Made by a program: the position numbers and the translations under genes
Notes under the pieces: model-generated
The model's database searches: none
Told to the model about the DNA's origin: nothing
Seen by the model: the letters and a program-made list of their open reading frames with translations, nothing else
In this document: positions 21,322-28,269 of the stretch, piece by piece
How positions within the stretch are numbered: position 1 is the stretch's first letter
Layout: each line of letters starts with the position of its first letter
Assembly (NCBI RefSeq): GCF_017565705.1
Contig: NZ_JAGDYL010000001.1
Span: 248,001 to 312,000 of the forward strand
Reading direction: 5' to 3'
DNA from: Leucobacter ruminantium
GTDB lineage: Bacteria; Actinomycetota; Actinomycetes; Actinomycetales; Microbacteriaceae
DNA length: 64,000 bases

Positions 21322-21987
21322 TCAGCCCTCGATCGTCACCTGCGGCAGCAGATCCGCGATGGCCTCGCGAGGGATCGCGCCATCGCGCAGCACGCGCAGC
21401 GAGCCGCCCTCCTCGGTCATCGCGGTGGCGTCGACGATCGTTGACGCCGTGCCGTCACCGTCGGACTCGCCCACCTCGAGGTAGACGGCGACCGAGTCGC
21501 CGAGCATCTCGCGGGCCTCCGCGGCCGTGCGTGCGGCGGGCCGCCCCGTCAGGTTCGCGGAGGACACCGCGAGCGGCCCCGTCTCCTGCAGCAGTTCGAG
21601 GGCGAGTGCCTGGTCGGGGATGCGGAGGGCGACCGTTCCCCCGGTCTCGCCGAGATCCCAGCTGAGCGACGGGTTGGCCTTCAGCACGATCGTGAGACCG
21701 CCGGGCCAGAAAGCCTCCGCGAGCGCGTGCACCGGGGCGGGCACATCGGCTGCGAGCGCGGCGAGGGTCGCGGTGTTCGGGATGAGCACCGGCGGCGGCG
21801 ACTGCCTGCCGCGGCCCTTCGCGTCGAGCAGGCGCTGCACCGCCGCCGGGTTGAACGCGTCGGCAGCGACGCCGTAGACGGTGTCGGTGGGCAGCACGAC
21901 GAGCTCGCCGCGGCCGATCGCGTGGCGCGCGGTGCGCGTTCCGCTCAGCAGCTGCGAGTTATCGGAGCAGTCGTACACTTCGGCCAT
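21322..21987 (-). CDS. tsaC: L-threonylcarbamoyladenylate synthase (Sua5/YrdC/TsaC)
   Basis: A 221-residue enzyme making threonylcarbamoyl-AMP from Thr, bicarbonate and ATP, for the t6A37 modification of tRNAs reading ANN codons. The YrdC motifs LVVLPTDTVYGVAADAF, GGTVALRIPD and GPLAVSSANLTGRPA are intact. There is no C-terminal Sua5 domain. The ATG at 21987 follows a TAGGAT -10 box by 8 nt, so leaderless initiation is likely. Confidence 0.94.
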   Translation of the reverse strand: MAEVYDCSDNSQLLSGTRTARHAIGRGELVVLPTDTVYGVAADAFNPAAVQRLLDAKGRGRQSPPPVLIPNTATLAALAADVPAPVHALAEAFWPGGLTIVLKANPSLSWDLGETGGTVALRIPDQALALELLQETGPLAVSSANLTGRPAARTAAEAREMLGDSVAVYLEVGESDGDGTASTIVDATAMTEEGGSLRVLRDGAIPREAIADLLPQVTIEG

Positions 21988-21995
21988 GACCGACA

Positions 21996-22001
21996 ATCCT
22001 A
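21996..22001 (-). promoter_or_regulatory. -10 box of the tsaC-wecA-atp series
   Basis: TAGGAT on the minus strand, 8 nt before the tsaC ATG. Confidence 0.45.
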
Positions 22002-22063
22002 CTCGGGGCGCTCCCCCGGAGGCTGTGCGCCCGCGCGGGCGGTTCGTGCGGTCCGCGGTTCAA

Positions 22064-22119
22064 ATCCCTCCCGTGTTTCGGATGGAACCGCGTCGATCCA
22101 TCCGAAACACGGGAGGGAT
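22064..22119. terminator. Perfect 23-bp inverted repeat between prmC and tsaC
   Basis: Arms 22064-22086 and 22097-22119 are perfectly complementary over 23 bp with a 10-nt loop. Placed after the prmC stop and before the tsaC promoter, it probably ends prmC transcription. Its length and perfection exceed the other hairpins here, so a mobile or structured repeat is possible. Just left of it, GGTTCAAATCCC looks like a tRNA T-loop but no tRNA is present. Confidence 0.6.
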
Positions 22120-22140
22120 CCGAACTCCGGGACATGGCTA

Positions 22141-23040
22141 TCAGCGCCGGGCCGTCGTGGCACGGTCCCTGCCCGTGAGGTCGGGGTGCGTCGCCGCGGC
22201 CCGCCACCCGTCGGCCGAGAGCAGCTCGCGGATCGCCCGGCCCTGATGCTCGGCGTGCTCGAGCACCAGCAGCCCTCCCGGCCGCACCGCCTCCAGGCCG
22301 ATCCGGCTGATCACACGTATGAGGTCGAGGCCGTCGGCACCGCTGTAGAGGGCGAGCTCGGGGTCGTGGTCGCGCACCTCGGGGTCGCGGGGCACCATGC
22401 CCTCCGGCACGTAGGGCGGGTTCGAGACGAGCACCGACACACGGCCGGCGAGCGGCACCCCCTCGGAATCGCGGCCGGCATCGAGATCCCCGACGTCGCC
22501 GAGCCGCAGCTCGACCCTCCCATCGCCCCACTCCGCGACGTTGCGGGCAGCCCAGGCGTGCGCCTCCCGGCTCTTCTCGACCGCGAGCACCCGCGCCGTC
22601 TCCACCTCGTGCGCAATGGAGAGCGCGATCGCACCGCTGCCGGTGCACAGGTCGAGGGCGAGGGGCGAGGGATCGGGCACCGCGAGCAGTTCGTCGATCG
22701 CGAACTGGGCCACCATCTCGGTCTCGGGCCTCGGCACGAAGACGCCCGGGCCGACCGACAGCTCGATCGAGCGGAACGGCGCTCGGCCGGTCAGGTGCTG
22801 CAGCGGCACGCGCCTCGCCCGCTCGTCGGCGAGCTCCGTCACCGCGGCGAGCTGCGCACCGTCGAGCTCGCGGCCCATGACGGCGAGCGCCTGCACACGC
22901 CCGCGCGAGACGCCGAGCACATGACCGACGATCAGTTCGGCGTCGGCGGCCGGATCCTCGATACCCGCGTCGGCGAACCGCTCGCACAGCCCGCCGACGA
23001 CGGCCCGGATCCCTCGCCCCTCACCCGCATCGATATGCAC
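22141..23040 (-). CDS. prmC: Peptide chain release factor N5-glutamine methyltransferase
   Basis: A 299-residue SAM methyltransferase that methylates the Gln of the GGQ motif in release factors. Seen: the N-terminal helical domain, PRPETEMVAQFAIDELL, LDLCTGSGAIALS as SAM motif I and the catalytic SNPPYVPEG. It normally lies beside prfA; here ~4.1 kb separate them. The GTG start follows TAGGGT (23047-23052) by 6 nt, again suggesting leaderless translation. Confidence 0.95.
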   Translation of the reverse strand: MHIDAGEGRGIRAVVGGLCERFADAGIEDPAADAELIVGHVLGVSRGRVQALAVMGRELDGAQLAAVTELADERARRVPLQHLTGRAPFRSIELSVGPGVFVPRPETEMVAQFAIDELLAVPDPSPLALDLCTGSGAIALSIAHEVETARVLAVEKSREAHAWAARNVAEWGDGRVELRLGDVGDLDAGRDSEGVPLAGRVSVLVSNPPYVPEGMVPRDPEVRDHDPELALYSGADGLDLIRVISRIGLEAVRPGGLLVLEHAEHQGRAIRELLSADGWRAAATHPDLTGRDRATTARR

Positions 23041-23046
23041 TCCCCC

Positions 23047-23052
23047 ACCCTA
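23047..23052 (-). promoter_or_regulatory. -10 box of prmC (leaderless GTG)
   Basis: TAGGGT on the minus strand, 6 nt before the GTG. Having its own promoter is consistent with separation of prmC from prfA. Confidence 0.4.
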
Positions 23053-23133
23053 CCGAGAACGCGTGGAGCGGACCGCGCGTCATACGGCGACTCATTCGCA
23101 TAATGCAACATGAATAGTCGGATAAGGAGACGG

Positions 23134-23139
23134 TATAGT
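23134..23139 (+). promoter_or_regulatory. -10 box of cysK-cysE
   Basis: TATAGT in an AT-rich stretch that also carries GCATAATGC (23098-23106) as a short palindrome. The inferred transcript would start ~23146 and carry AGGAGG ahead of the cysK ATG. Confidence 0.45.
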
Positions 23140-23174
23140 TCTGGGTGGCCCCGATCACAGGAGGATTCACAGAC

Positions 23175-24110
23175 ATGGCACGGACCTACGAGAACATCAC
23201 CGAGGCGTTCGGCAACACCCCGTTGGTGCGCCTGAATCGCGTGACCGACGGCGCGGAGGCCGAGGTCTACGCGAAGCTCGAGTTCTACAACCCCGCCGGC
23301 TCCGTCAAGGACCGCATCGGCATCGCGATCATCGACGCGGCGGAGGAGTCGGGCGCGCTCAAGCCCGGCGGCACGATCGTCGAGGGCACGAGCGGCAACA
23401 CCGGCATCGCGCTCGCCTTCGTCGGCGCGGCGCGCGGCTACCGCGTGATCCTCACCATGCCCGAGACCATGAGCATCGAGCGCCGCAAGCTGCTCGCGGC
23501 CTACGGCGCCGAGATCGTGCTCACCGAGGGCCCGCTCGGCATGAAGGGCGCGGTCGCCAAGGCCGAGGAGATCGCCGCGAACACCGAGGGCGCCGTGCTC
23601 GCGCAGCAGTTCGCCAACCCGGCGAACCCCGCCATCCACCGCGCCACCACCGGCCCGGAGATCTGGAACGACACCGACGGCGCGGTCGACATCTTCGTCG
23701 CGGGCATCGGCACGGGCGGCACCATCACCGGCGCGGGCGGCTACCTCAAGGAGCAGAACCCCGACGTCAAGGTGGTCGCCGTCGAGCCCATCGACTCGCC
23801 GCTGCTCACCGAGGGCAAGGCCGGCCCGCACAAGATCCAGGGCCTCGGCGCGAACTTCGTGCCCGACATCCTCGATCGCGAGGTCTACGACGAGGTCATC
23901 GATGTGACCCTCGCCGACTCGATCGCGAAGGCGCGCGCGCTCGGCACCGACGAGGGCATCCTCGCCGGCATCTCCGGCGGCGCGGCCGTCTGGGCGGCCA
24001 CGCAGGTCGCCAAGCGCCCCGAGAACGCGGGCAAGAAGATCGTGGTCGTCGTGCCCGACTTCGGCGAGCGCTACTTCTCGACCGTGCTGTTCGAGGACCT
24101 CACGGTCTGA
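23175..24110 (+). CDS. cysK: Cysteine synthase A (O-acetylserine sulfhydrylase)
   Basis: A 311-residue PLP enzyme (fold type II) joining sulfide to O-acetylserine. The PLP lysine is in [11 protein letters not shown]; the phosphate loop [14 protein letters not shown], the [13 protein letters not shown] loop and the C-terminal [11 protein letters not shown] are typical. AGGAGG precedes the chosen ATG, which starts the family-conserved [20 protein letters not shown]. It is followed by cysE, so both steps of cysteine synthesis are co-expressed and likely assemble as the cysteine synthase complex. Confidence 0.97.
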   Translation: MARTYENITEAFGNTPLVRLNRVTDGAEAEVYAKLEFYNPAGSVKDRIGIAIIDAAEESGALKPGGTIVEGTSGNTGIALAFVGAARGYRVILTMPETMSIERRKLLAAYGAEIVLTEGPLGMKGAVAKAEEIAANTEGAVLAQQFANPANPAIHRATTGPEIWNDTDGAVDIFVAGIGTGGTITGAGGYLKEQNPDVKVVAVEPIDSPLLTEGKAGPHKIQGLGANFVPDILDREVYDEVIDVTLADSIAKARALGTDEGILAGISGGAAVWAATQVAKRPENAGKKIVVVVPDFGERYFSTVLFEDLTV

Positions 24111-24222
24111 TCACGACGGCGGCGCCGGGCCGGTGCGGGAATCCTCCGCACCGGCCCGGCGTTGGCGCATGTGCGGGGCGGCTCGGTCCGCCCTACGCAC
24201 CACCACCGACCGAGAGGGAACC

Positions 24223-24792
24223 GTGAGCATCTTCTCCCGCGTCCGCGAGGACATCCGCGCCGCCAAGGCCGGCGACCCCGCCGCCCGCAGCTCGGCCTCC
24301 GTCTTCCTCATCTACTCGGGGCTGCACGCCGTGTGGTGGCACCGCGCCTCGCACGCGCTGTGGGGCCGCGGCATGCGCTTCCTCCCGCGCGCGATCTCGC
24401 AGCTCGCCCGCTTCTTCACGGGCATCGAGATCCACCCCGGTGCCACGATCGGCCGCAGGCTCTTCATCGACCACGGCATGGGCGTCGTGATCGGCGAGAC
24501 CGCCGAGGTCGGTGACGACGTGCTCATCTATCACGGCGTCACCCTCGGCGGCACCGGCCACGACAGCGGCAAGCGCCACCCCACCGTCGGCGACCGCTGC
24601 GTGATCGGAGCGGGGGCGAAGCTGCTCGGCGCGATCGAGCTCGGCCACGACTGCGCCGTCGGTTCGAACGCGGTCGTCGTGCACTCGGCTCCCCCGTGGA
24701 CCACGCTCACCGGCATTCCGGCGCAGGGTCGCCCCCGCCGCGGCGCTCCGCTCGCCGAGACCCCGGACGAGGCCGACTTCTACGTCATCTGA
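24223..24792 (+). CDS. cysE: Serine O-acetyltransferase
   Basis: A 189-residue trimeric left-handed beta-helix acetyltransferase making O-acetylserine from serine and acetyl-CoA. Hexapeptide repeats run through [20 protein letters not shown], and the catalytic His is in [10 protein letters not shown]. The C-terminal Ile (DFYVI) matches the CysE tail that inserts into CysK. GTG start after GAGAGGGA. The N-terminus is short compared with E. coli (~270 residues), the form usual in Gram-positive bacteria. Confidence 0.95.
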   Translation: MSIFSRVREDIRAAKAGDPAARSSASVFLIYSGLHAVWWHRASHALWGRGMRFLPRAISQLARFFTGIEIHPGATIGRRLFIDHGMGVVIGETAEVGDDVLIYHGVTLGGTGHDSGKRHPTVGDRCVIGAGAKLLGAIELGHDCAVGSNAVVVHSAPPWTTLTGIPAQGRPRRGAPLAETPDEADFYVI

Positions 24793-24828
24793 GGCGCTCT
24801 GAGCGGTGGGGCCCCGGCTGCTCGTTCG

Positions 24829-24849
24829 GGATCCCTCACCGAGGGATCC
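24829..24849. terminator. Terminator between cysE and MFS gene
   Basis: GGATCCCTC-ACC-GAGGGATCC, a perfect 9-bp hairpin with a 3-nt loop between convergent genes. The arms are the window's over-represented octamer in both orientations. Confidence 0.65.
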
Positions 24850-24862
24850 TCCCCGTCCCGCC

Positions 24863-26254
24863 TCAGCGGAGCCGTCGGCCGTGCTCCCTCATCCACCGCT
24901 TCGTGCGGTGCTGCTCGACGAAGATCATGGTGAGCCCGAGCAGCCAGAACGGGATCTGCACGGTGAAGGCGATCTGGAAGGCGTGCAGGGAGTAGTCCTC
25001 GGGCGAGCCTGCGCCGAGGGCGTCGAGCACGAGGCCGATCAGCACGATGACGATCAGCGACGACGTGAAGCCGCCCGTGTTCACAAGACCGGTGCCGAAG
25101 CCCGAGAAGCTGCGGGGGGTGTGCGAGCGCGAGACCTCGAAAGCGACCATCGAGGCCGGTCCCCCCAGCGGCATCACGACCACGAGGACCACCAGCAGCC
25201 ACATCGGCGGCGTTCCCGGCCAGAAGATCACCGTGAGCCAGACCGCGACGATCGCGAACACGATCACGACGTACATCGGCACGCGCCGCTCGACGAAGCG
25301 CGAGCTCAGCGGGCCGAGCAGCAGCGCGGCGCCCATCGAGGAGAGGATGACGAGGTTCAGCAGCCCCGCCGCCTGCGCCCGGTCGAGGCCCACGCCTCCC
25401 GTGAGGAACGGCGTGCCCCACAGCAGCACGAAGGCGTTCAGCGCGAACGGCGAGGTGAAGTGCATCCAGTAAGCCAGCCGGGTTCCGGGGATCGACAGCA
25501 GTCGCCGTGCCCGCGCCCAGAAGCCGAGGCCGGGGATCCGCGGAGCGGTGACCACGGGCATCATCTCGGTCGCGGGAGGCGGAACCGTGAAGGCGCCGGT
25601 CGGCTCGTCGGCACCGAGCGGCCTGGCCGTCCGGCTGATGCGGCCGAGCCTGCCGGTCATGCGCTCGATGACCGTCCCCGCGCCCGGCCGGTCGCGCAGC
25701 ACGAGACAGCCGAGGATGAGCACGAGCACGCCGACCCCGGCGACGCCCAGGAACCCGCTCGCCCACCCGAACGAGGCGACCGCGAGCGCCAACGGGGTGA
25801 TGGAGACGAGCTGCCCCGCCTGACCGATGAGCCCCGTGAACTGGCTGATGACGGGGAGCTGGCGCACCGAGAACCACTCGGGCAGCATGCGCATCACGCT
25901 GATGAAGGTGCACGCATCGCCCGCGCCGACGAGCACGCGCGCGAGGATCGCGAGCCAGACGTCGGAGACCGTCGCCATCACGACCTGACCCACGACCATG
26001 AGCAGCGTTCCCGTGAGCAGCATGGAACTCGCCCCGAAGCGGTCGAGGAGCAGGCCCACGGGGATCTGCAGACCCGCATAGACGATGAGCTGGATCATCG
26101 CGAACATCGAGAGCGTGGTCGCATCGATGCCGAAGTGCTCCTGCGTAGCTGGGCCGAGAGCCGCGAGCGAGGAGCGGTTCACCACAGCGGCAGCATAGGC
26201 GAGGACGGCGACTCCCCAGACCACCCACGGGAGGAGCGGACGGCCGTTGCGCAT
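24863..26254 (-). CDS. MFS transporter
   Basis: A 463-residue major-facilitator protein with about twelve membrane helices and a ~60-residue cytoplasmic loop between helices 6 and 7 (GRISRTARPLGADEPT region). The helix 2-3 loop LLLDRFGASSMLL is the MFS signature region. A very similar architecture occurs in nitrate/nitrite- or hexuronate-type and unassigned exporters; the substrate is unknown. The ATG was chosen because TAGACT lies 7 nt upstream. The gene stands alone between cysE and a GNAT gene. Confidence 0.9.
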   Translation of the reverse strand: MRNGRPLLPWVVWGVAVLAYAAAVVNRSSLAALGPATQEHFGIDATTLSMFAMIQLIVYAGLQIPVGLLLDRFGASSMLLTGTLLMVVGQVVMATVSDVWLAILARVLVGAGDACTFISVMRMLPEWFSVRQLPVISQFTGLIGQAGQLVSITPLALAVASFGWASGFLGVAGVGVLVLILGCLVLRDRPGAGTVIERMTGRLGRISRTARPLGADEPTGAFTVPPPATEMMPVVTAPRIPGLGFWARARRLLSIPGTRLAYWMHFTSPFALNAFVLLWGTPFLTGGVGLDRAQAAGLLNLVILSSMGAALLLGPLSSRFVERRVPMYVVIVFAIVAVWLTVIFWPGTPPMWLLVVLVVVMPLGGPASMVAFEVSRSHTPRSFSGFGTGLVNTGGFTSSLIVIVLIGLVLDALGAGSPEDYSLHAFQIAFTVQIPFWLLGLTMIFVEQHRTKRWMREHGRRLR

Positions 26255-26261
26255 GGATTCC

Positions 26262-26267
26262 AGTCTA
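26262..26267 (-). promoter_or_regulatory. -10 box of the MFS gene (leaderless)
   Basis: TAGACT on the minus strand with 7 nt to the ATG, the same hexamer and spacing as at the DUF1304 gene (37184). Confidence 0.55.
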
Positions 26268-26311
26268 CTCCCGCAGCGGGGCGGGCTGCGCCGTGCTCCC
26301 CGCTGCGCCGT

Positions 26312-26381
26312 GGGGCATGTTATCGCTCGCGGGGCGCATTGCGTCACGAAATAACGCGCCCCACAGTGAGCAACATGCCCC
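26312..26381. repeat. Intergenic inverted repeat with interlocked arms
   Basis: GGGGCATGTT (26312-26321) pairs with 26372-26381; inside it GGGGCGC (26331-26337) pairs with 26356-26362 and GTTAT (26319-26323) with ATAAC (26351-26355). The last two pairings cross each other. It lies between the MFS promoter and the end of the GNAT gene (gap 26268-26441, no gene) and may terminate the GNAT transcript. Confidence 0.55.
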
Positions 26382-26441
26382 GCGGCGTCAGGGATCGCGG
26401 GCTAGGGATCCCTCGCCGCACCTCGGGAACGGCAGGATCCC

Positions 26442-26990
26442 TCAGCCGCGCTGCGGCAGCGGCGGCCCGTCGGGGAAGTCGCTGCGAGTGAGGTCCATGA
26501 AGAGGGCGTCCTCGAGGTGGCCGCCCGGGCGCACCTGGTAGTCGCGCAGCACGCCGATGCGCCGGAACCCGAGGCGCTCGTAGCTGCGGATCGCACCCTC
26601 GTTGTGGATGTTGGGATCGAGCGTGACGCGGGTGATGCCGGCCGCGAACTCCTCGCGGATGGCGAGCGCGAGCGCCTCCTCGCCGATGCGGTTGCCGCGG
26701 AAGCGGGTGCCGATGAAGATGTGGATCACCGTGGTCGGGTATTCCGGGTCCTCGCCGCGCAGCACGTACATGGCTCCGGCGCACTCCCCCGCGGCCTCGA
26801 TGATGCGCACGGTTTCGGGGCTCTCGATGAACTCGCGTTGCACGCGCTCCTCCGTGTAGCCGACCCACCAGAGCGAGACCTCGGGCTCCTCGAGGATGGC
26901 AAGCAGCGGTGCGGCGTCGTCGGCGCGCGGCGCGCGCAGCACGACGAGCGGGCCCACGACGGGGGCTTCGAGCGGTGCGGAGGCGGTCAT
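26442..26990 (-). CDS. GNAT family N-acetyltransferase
   Basis: A 182-residue acetyltransferase of the RimJ/RimL or aminoglycoside-N6'-like type. VVLRAPRADDAAPLLAILEEPEVSLWW is the family N-terminus; TVIHIFIGTRFRGNRIGEEAL is the acetyl-CoA motif A (R-x-x-G-x-G/A form); NIHNEGAIRSYERLGFRRIG is motif B. Substrate unknown. The ATG follows TATGCT by 6 nt. The frame is open further upstream but without a start site of comparable quality. Confidence 0.9.
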   Translation of the reverse strand: MTASAPLEAPVVGPLVVLRAPRADDAAPLLAILEEPEVSLWWVGYTEERVQREFIESPETVRIIEAAGECAGAMYVLRGEDPEYPTTVIHIFIGTRFRGNRIGEEALALAIREEFAAGITRVTLDPNIHNEGAIRSYERLGFRRIGVLRDYQVRPGGHLEDALFMDLTRSDFPDGPPLPQRG

Positions 26991-26996
26991 GATCAC

Positions 26997-27002
26997 AGCA
27001 TA
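26997..27002 (-). promoter_or_regulatory. -10 box of the GNAT gene (leaderless)
   Basis: TATGCT on the minus strand, 6 nt before the ATG. Confidence 0.45.
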
Positions 27003-27059
27003 GTGAGGGATCCGACCGCGAGCCGTCCTTCCCGCCGTTTGCGCACGCGCAGCATCGCT

Positions 27060-27138
27060 GAGCGAACACCGCGGGCGCGAACGAACACTCTGCGCGCCCT
27101 CTCCCGCGTGTTCGCTCGCACCCTGGGTGTTCGTTCGC
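27060..27138. repeat. Four-arm CGAACAC/GTGTTCG repeat after prfA
   Basis: Arms in order: GAGCGAACAC (27060-27069), GCGAACGAACAC (27077-27088), GTGTTCGCTC (27108-27117), GTGTTCGTTCGC (27127-27138). Arms 1/3 and 2/4 are perfect complements, so the strongest pairings interlock; partial nested pairing is also possible. It fills the prfA-GNAT gap and may be the prfA terminator. Confidence 0.55.
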
Positions 27139-27192
27139 GGAGGCTCCGCTCGCTCGAACGCCCCGACGTCACGGAACGAGCAGTGCAACCCG

Positions 27193-28269
27193 CTACTGGC
27201 CGAGCGCCTTCAAGCGGTCTTCCTCGTCCATGCGGATGCACGACTCGATCACCGGTTCGAGGGCGCCGTTCATCACCTGGTCGAGGTTGTAGGCCTTGTA
27301 TCCCGTGCGGTGATCCGCGATGCGGTTCTCCGGGAAGTTGTAGGTGCGGATGCGCTCCGAACGGTCCATGGTGCGGATCTGGCTCGAGCGGTGAGCAGAC
27401 GCCTCTGCCGCGGCCTCCTCCTGCTGCTTCGCGAGCAGTCGGGCGCGGAGCACGCGCATCGCGGCCTCGCGGTTCTGCAGCTGCGACTTCTCGTTCTGCA
27501 TCGCGACCACGATGCCCGACGGCAGGTGCGTGATGCGCACCGCCGAGTCGGTCGTGTTGACCGACTGCCCGCCGGGGCCCGACGAGCGGTAGACGTCGAT
27601 CTTGAGGTCGTTCTGGTTGATCTCGACCTCTTCGGGCTCATCGACCTCGGGGTAGACGAGCACGCCCGTGGTCGAGGTGTGGATGCGCCCCTGCGACTCG
27701 GTGACGGGCACGCGCTGCACGCGGTGCACGCCGCCCTCGTACTTGAGATGCGCCCACACGCCCTGCGAGGGATCCGAGGCGTTCGACTTGATCGCGACCT
27801 GCACGTTCTTGTAGCCGCCGAGATCGCTCTCGTCCTTCTCGAGGATCTCGGTCTTCCAGCCCTTGGACTCCGCGTAGTGCATGTACATGCGCAGCAGGTC
27901 GCCGCCGAAGAGCGCCGACTCGGCCCCGCCCTCGCCGCCCTTGATCTCGAGGATCACGTCACGGGCGTCGTCGGGATCGCGAGGGATCAGCAGTCGGCGC
28001 ACCTTCTCCTGGGCCTCGGCGAGACCCGCCTCGAGCTCGGGGATCTCCTCGGCGAAGGCGTCGTCCTCCTTGGCGAGCTCGCGCGCTGCGTCGAGGTCGT
28101 CGCCGAGCTGCTTCCAGCCCTCGTAGGCGGCCTTGATCTTGCTGAGCTCGGCGTAGCGCCGGTTCACCTTCTTGGCGCGCGCGGCGTCGGCGTGCAGAGC
28201 GGGGTCGGCGAGCTCGTCCTGGAGCCGCTCGTGCTCCTCGAGGAGCCCGGCGACCTGCTCGAACATCAT
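27193..28269 (-). CDS. prfA: Peptide chain release factor 1
   Basis: A 358-residue class I release factor reading UAA and UAG. The tripeptide anticodon region and the GGQ loop ([17 protein letters not shown]) are present; the Gln is the target of PrmC. Domain 1 is the helical N-terminus [17 protein letters not shown]. It overlaps the rho-like stop by 4 nt (ATGATG start), implying coupling. Confidence 0.98.
   Translation of the reverse strand: MMFEQVAGLLEEHERLQDELADPALHADAARAKKVNRRYAELSKIKAAYEGWKQLGDDLDAARELAKEDDAFAEEIPELEAGLAEAQEKVRRLLIPRDPDDARDVILEIKGGEGGAESALFGGDLLRMYMHYAESKGWKTEILEKDESDLGGYKNVQVAIKSNASDPSQGVWAHLKYEGGVHRVQRVPVTESQGRIHTSTTGVLVYPEVDEPEEVEINQNDLKIDVYRSSGPGGQSVNTTDSAVRITHLPSGIVVAMQNEKSQLQNREAAMRVLRARLLAKQQEEAAAEASAHRSSQIRTMDRSERIRTYNFPENRIADHRTGYKAYNLDQVMNGALEPVIESCIRMDEEDRLKALGQ

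Noticed and set aside
22050-22076. tRNA-like GGTTCAAATCCC next to the palindrome
   Set aside because: No acceptor, D or anticodon arms can be formed around it; at most a remnant.
24829-24849. Restriction-site or mobile-element end at GGATCC palindrome
   Set aside because: It is a short hairpin between convergent genes made from the genome-wide octamer; no transposase or flanking duplications.
27060-27138. LexA (SOS) boxes from CGAAC / GTTCG half-sites
   Set aside because: Actinobacterial LexA boxes need CGAAC and GTTCG about 4 nt apart; here the half-sites are tens of bases apart and lie after a gene, not before one.
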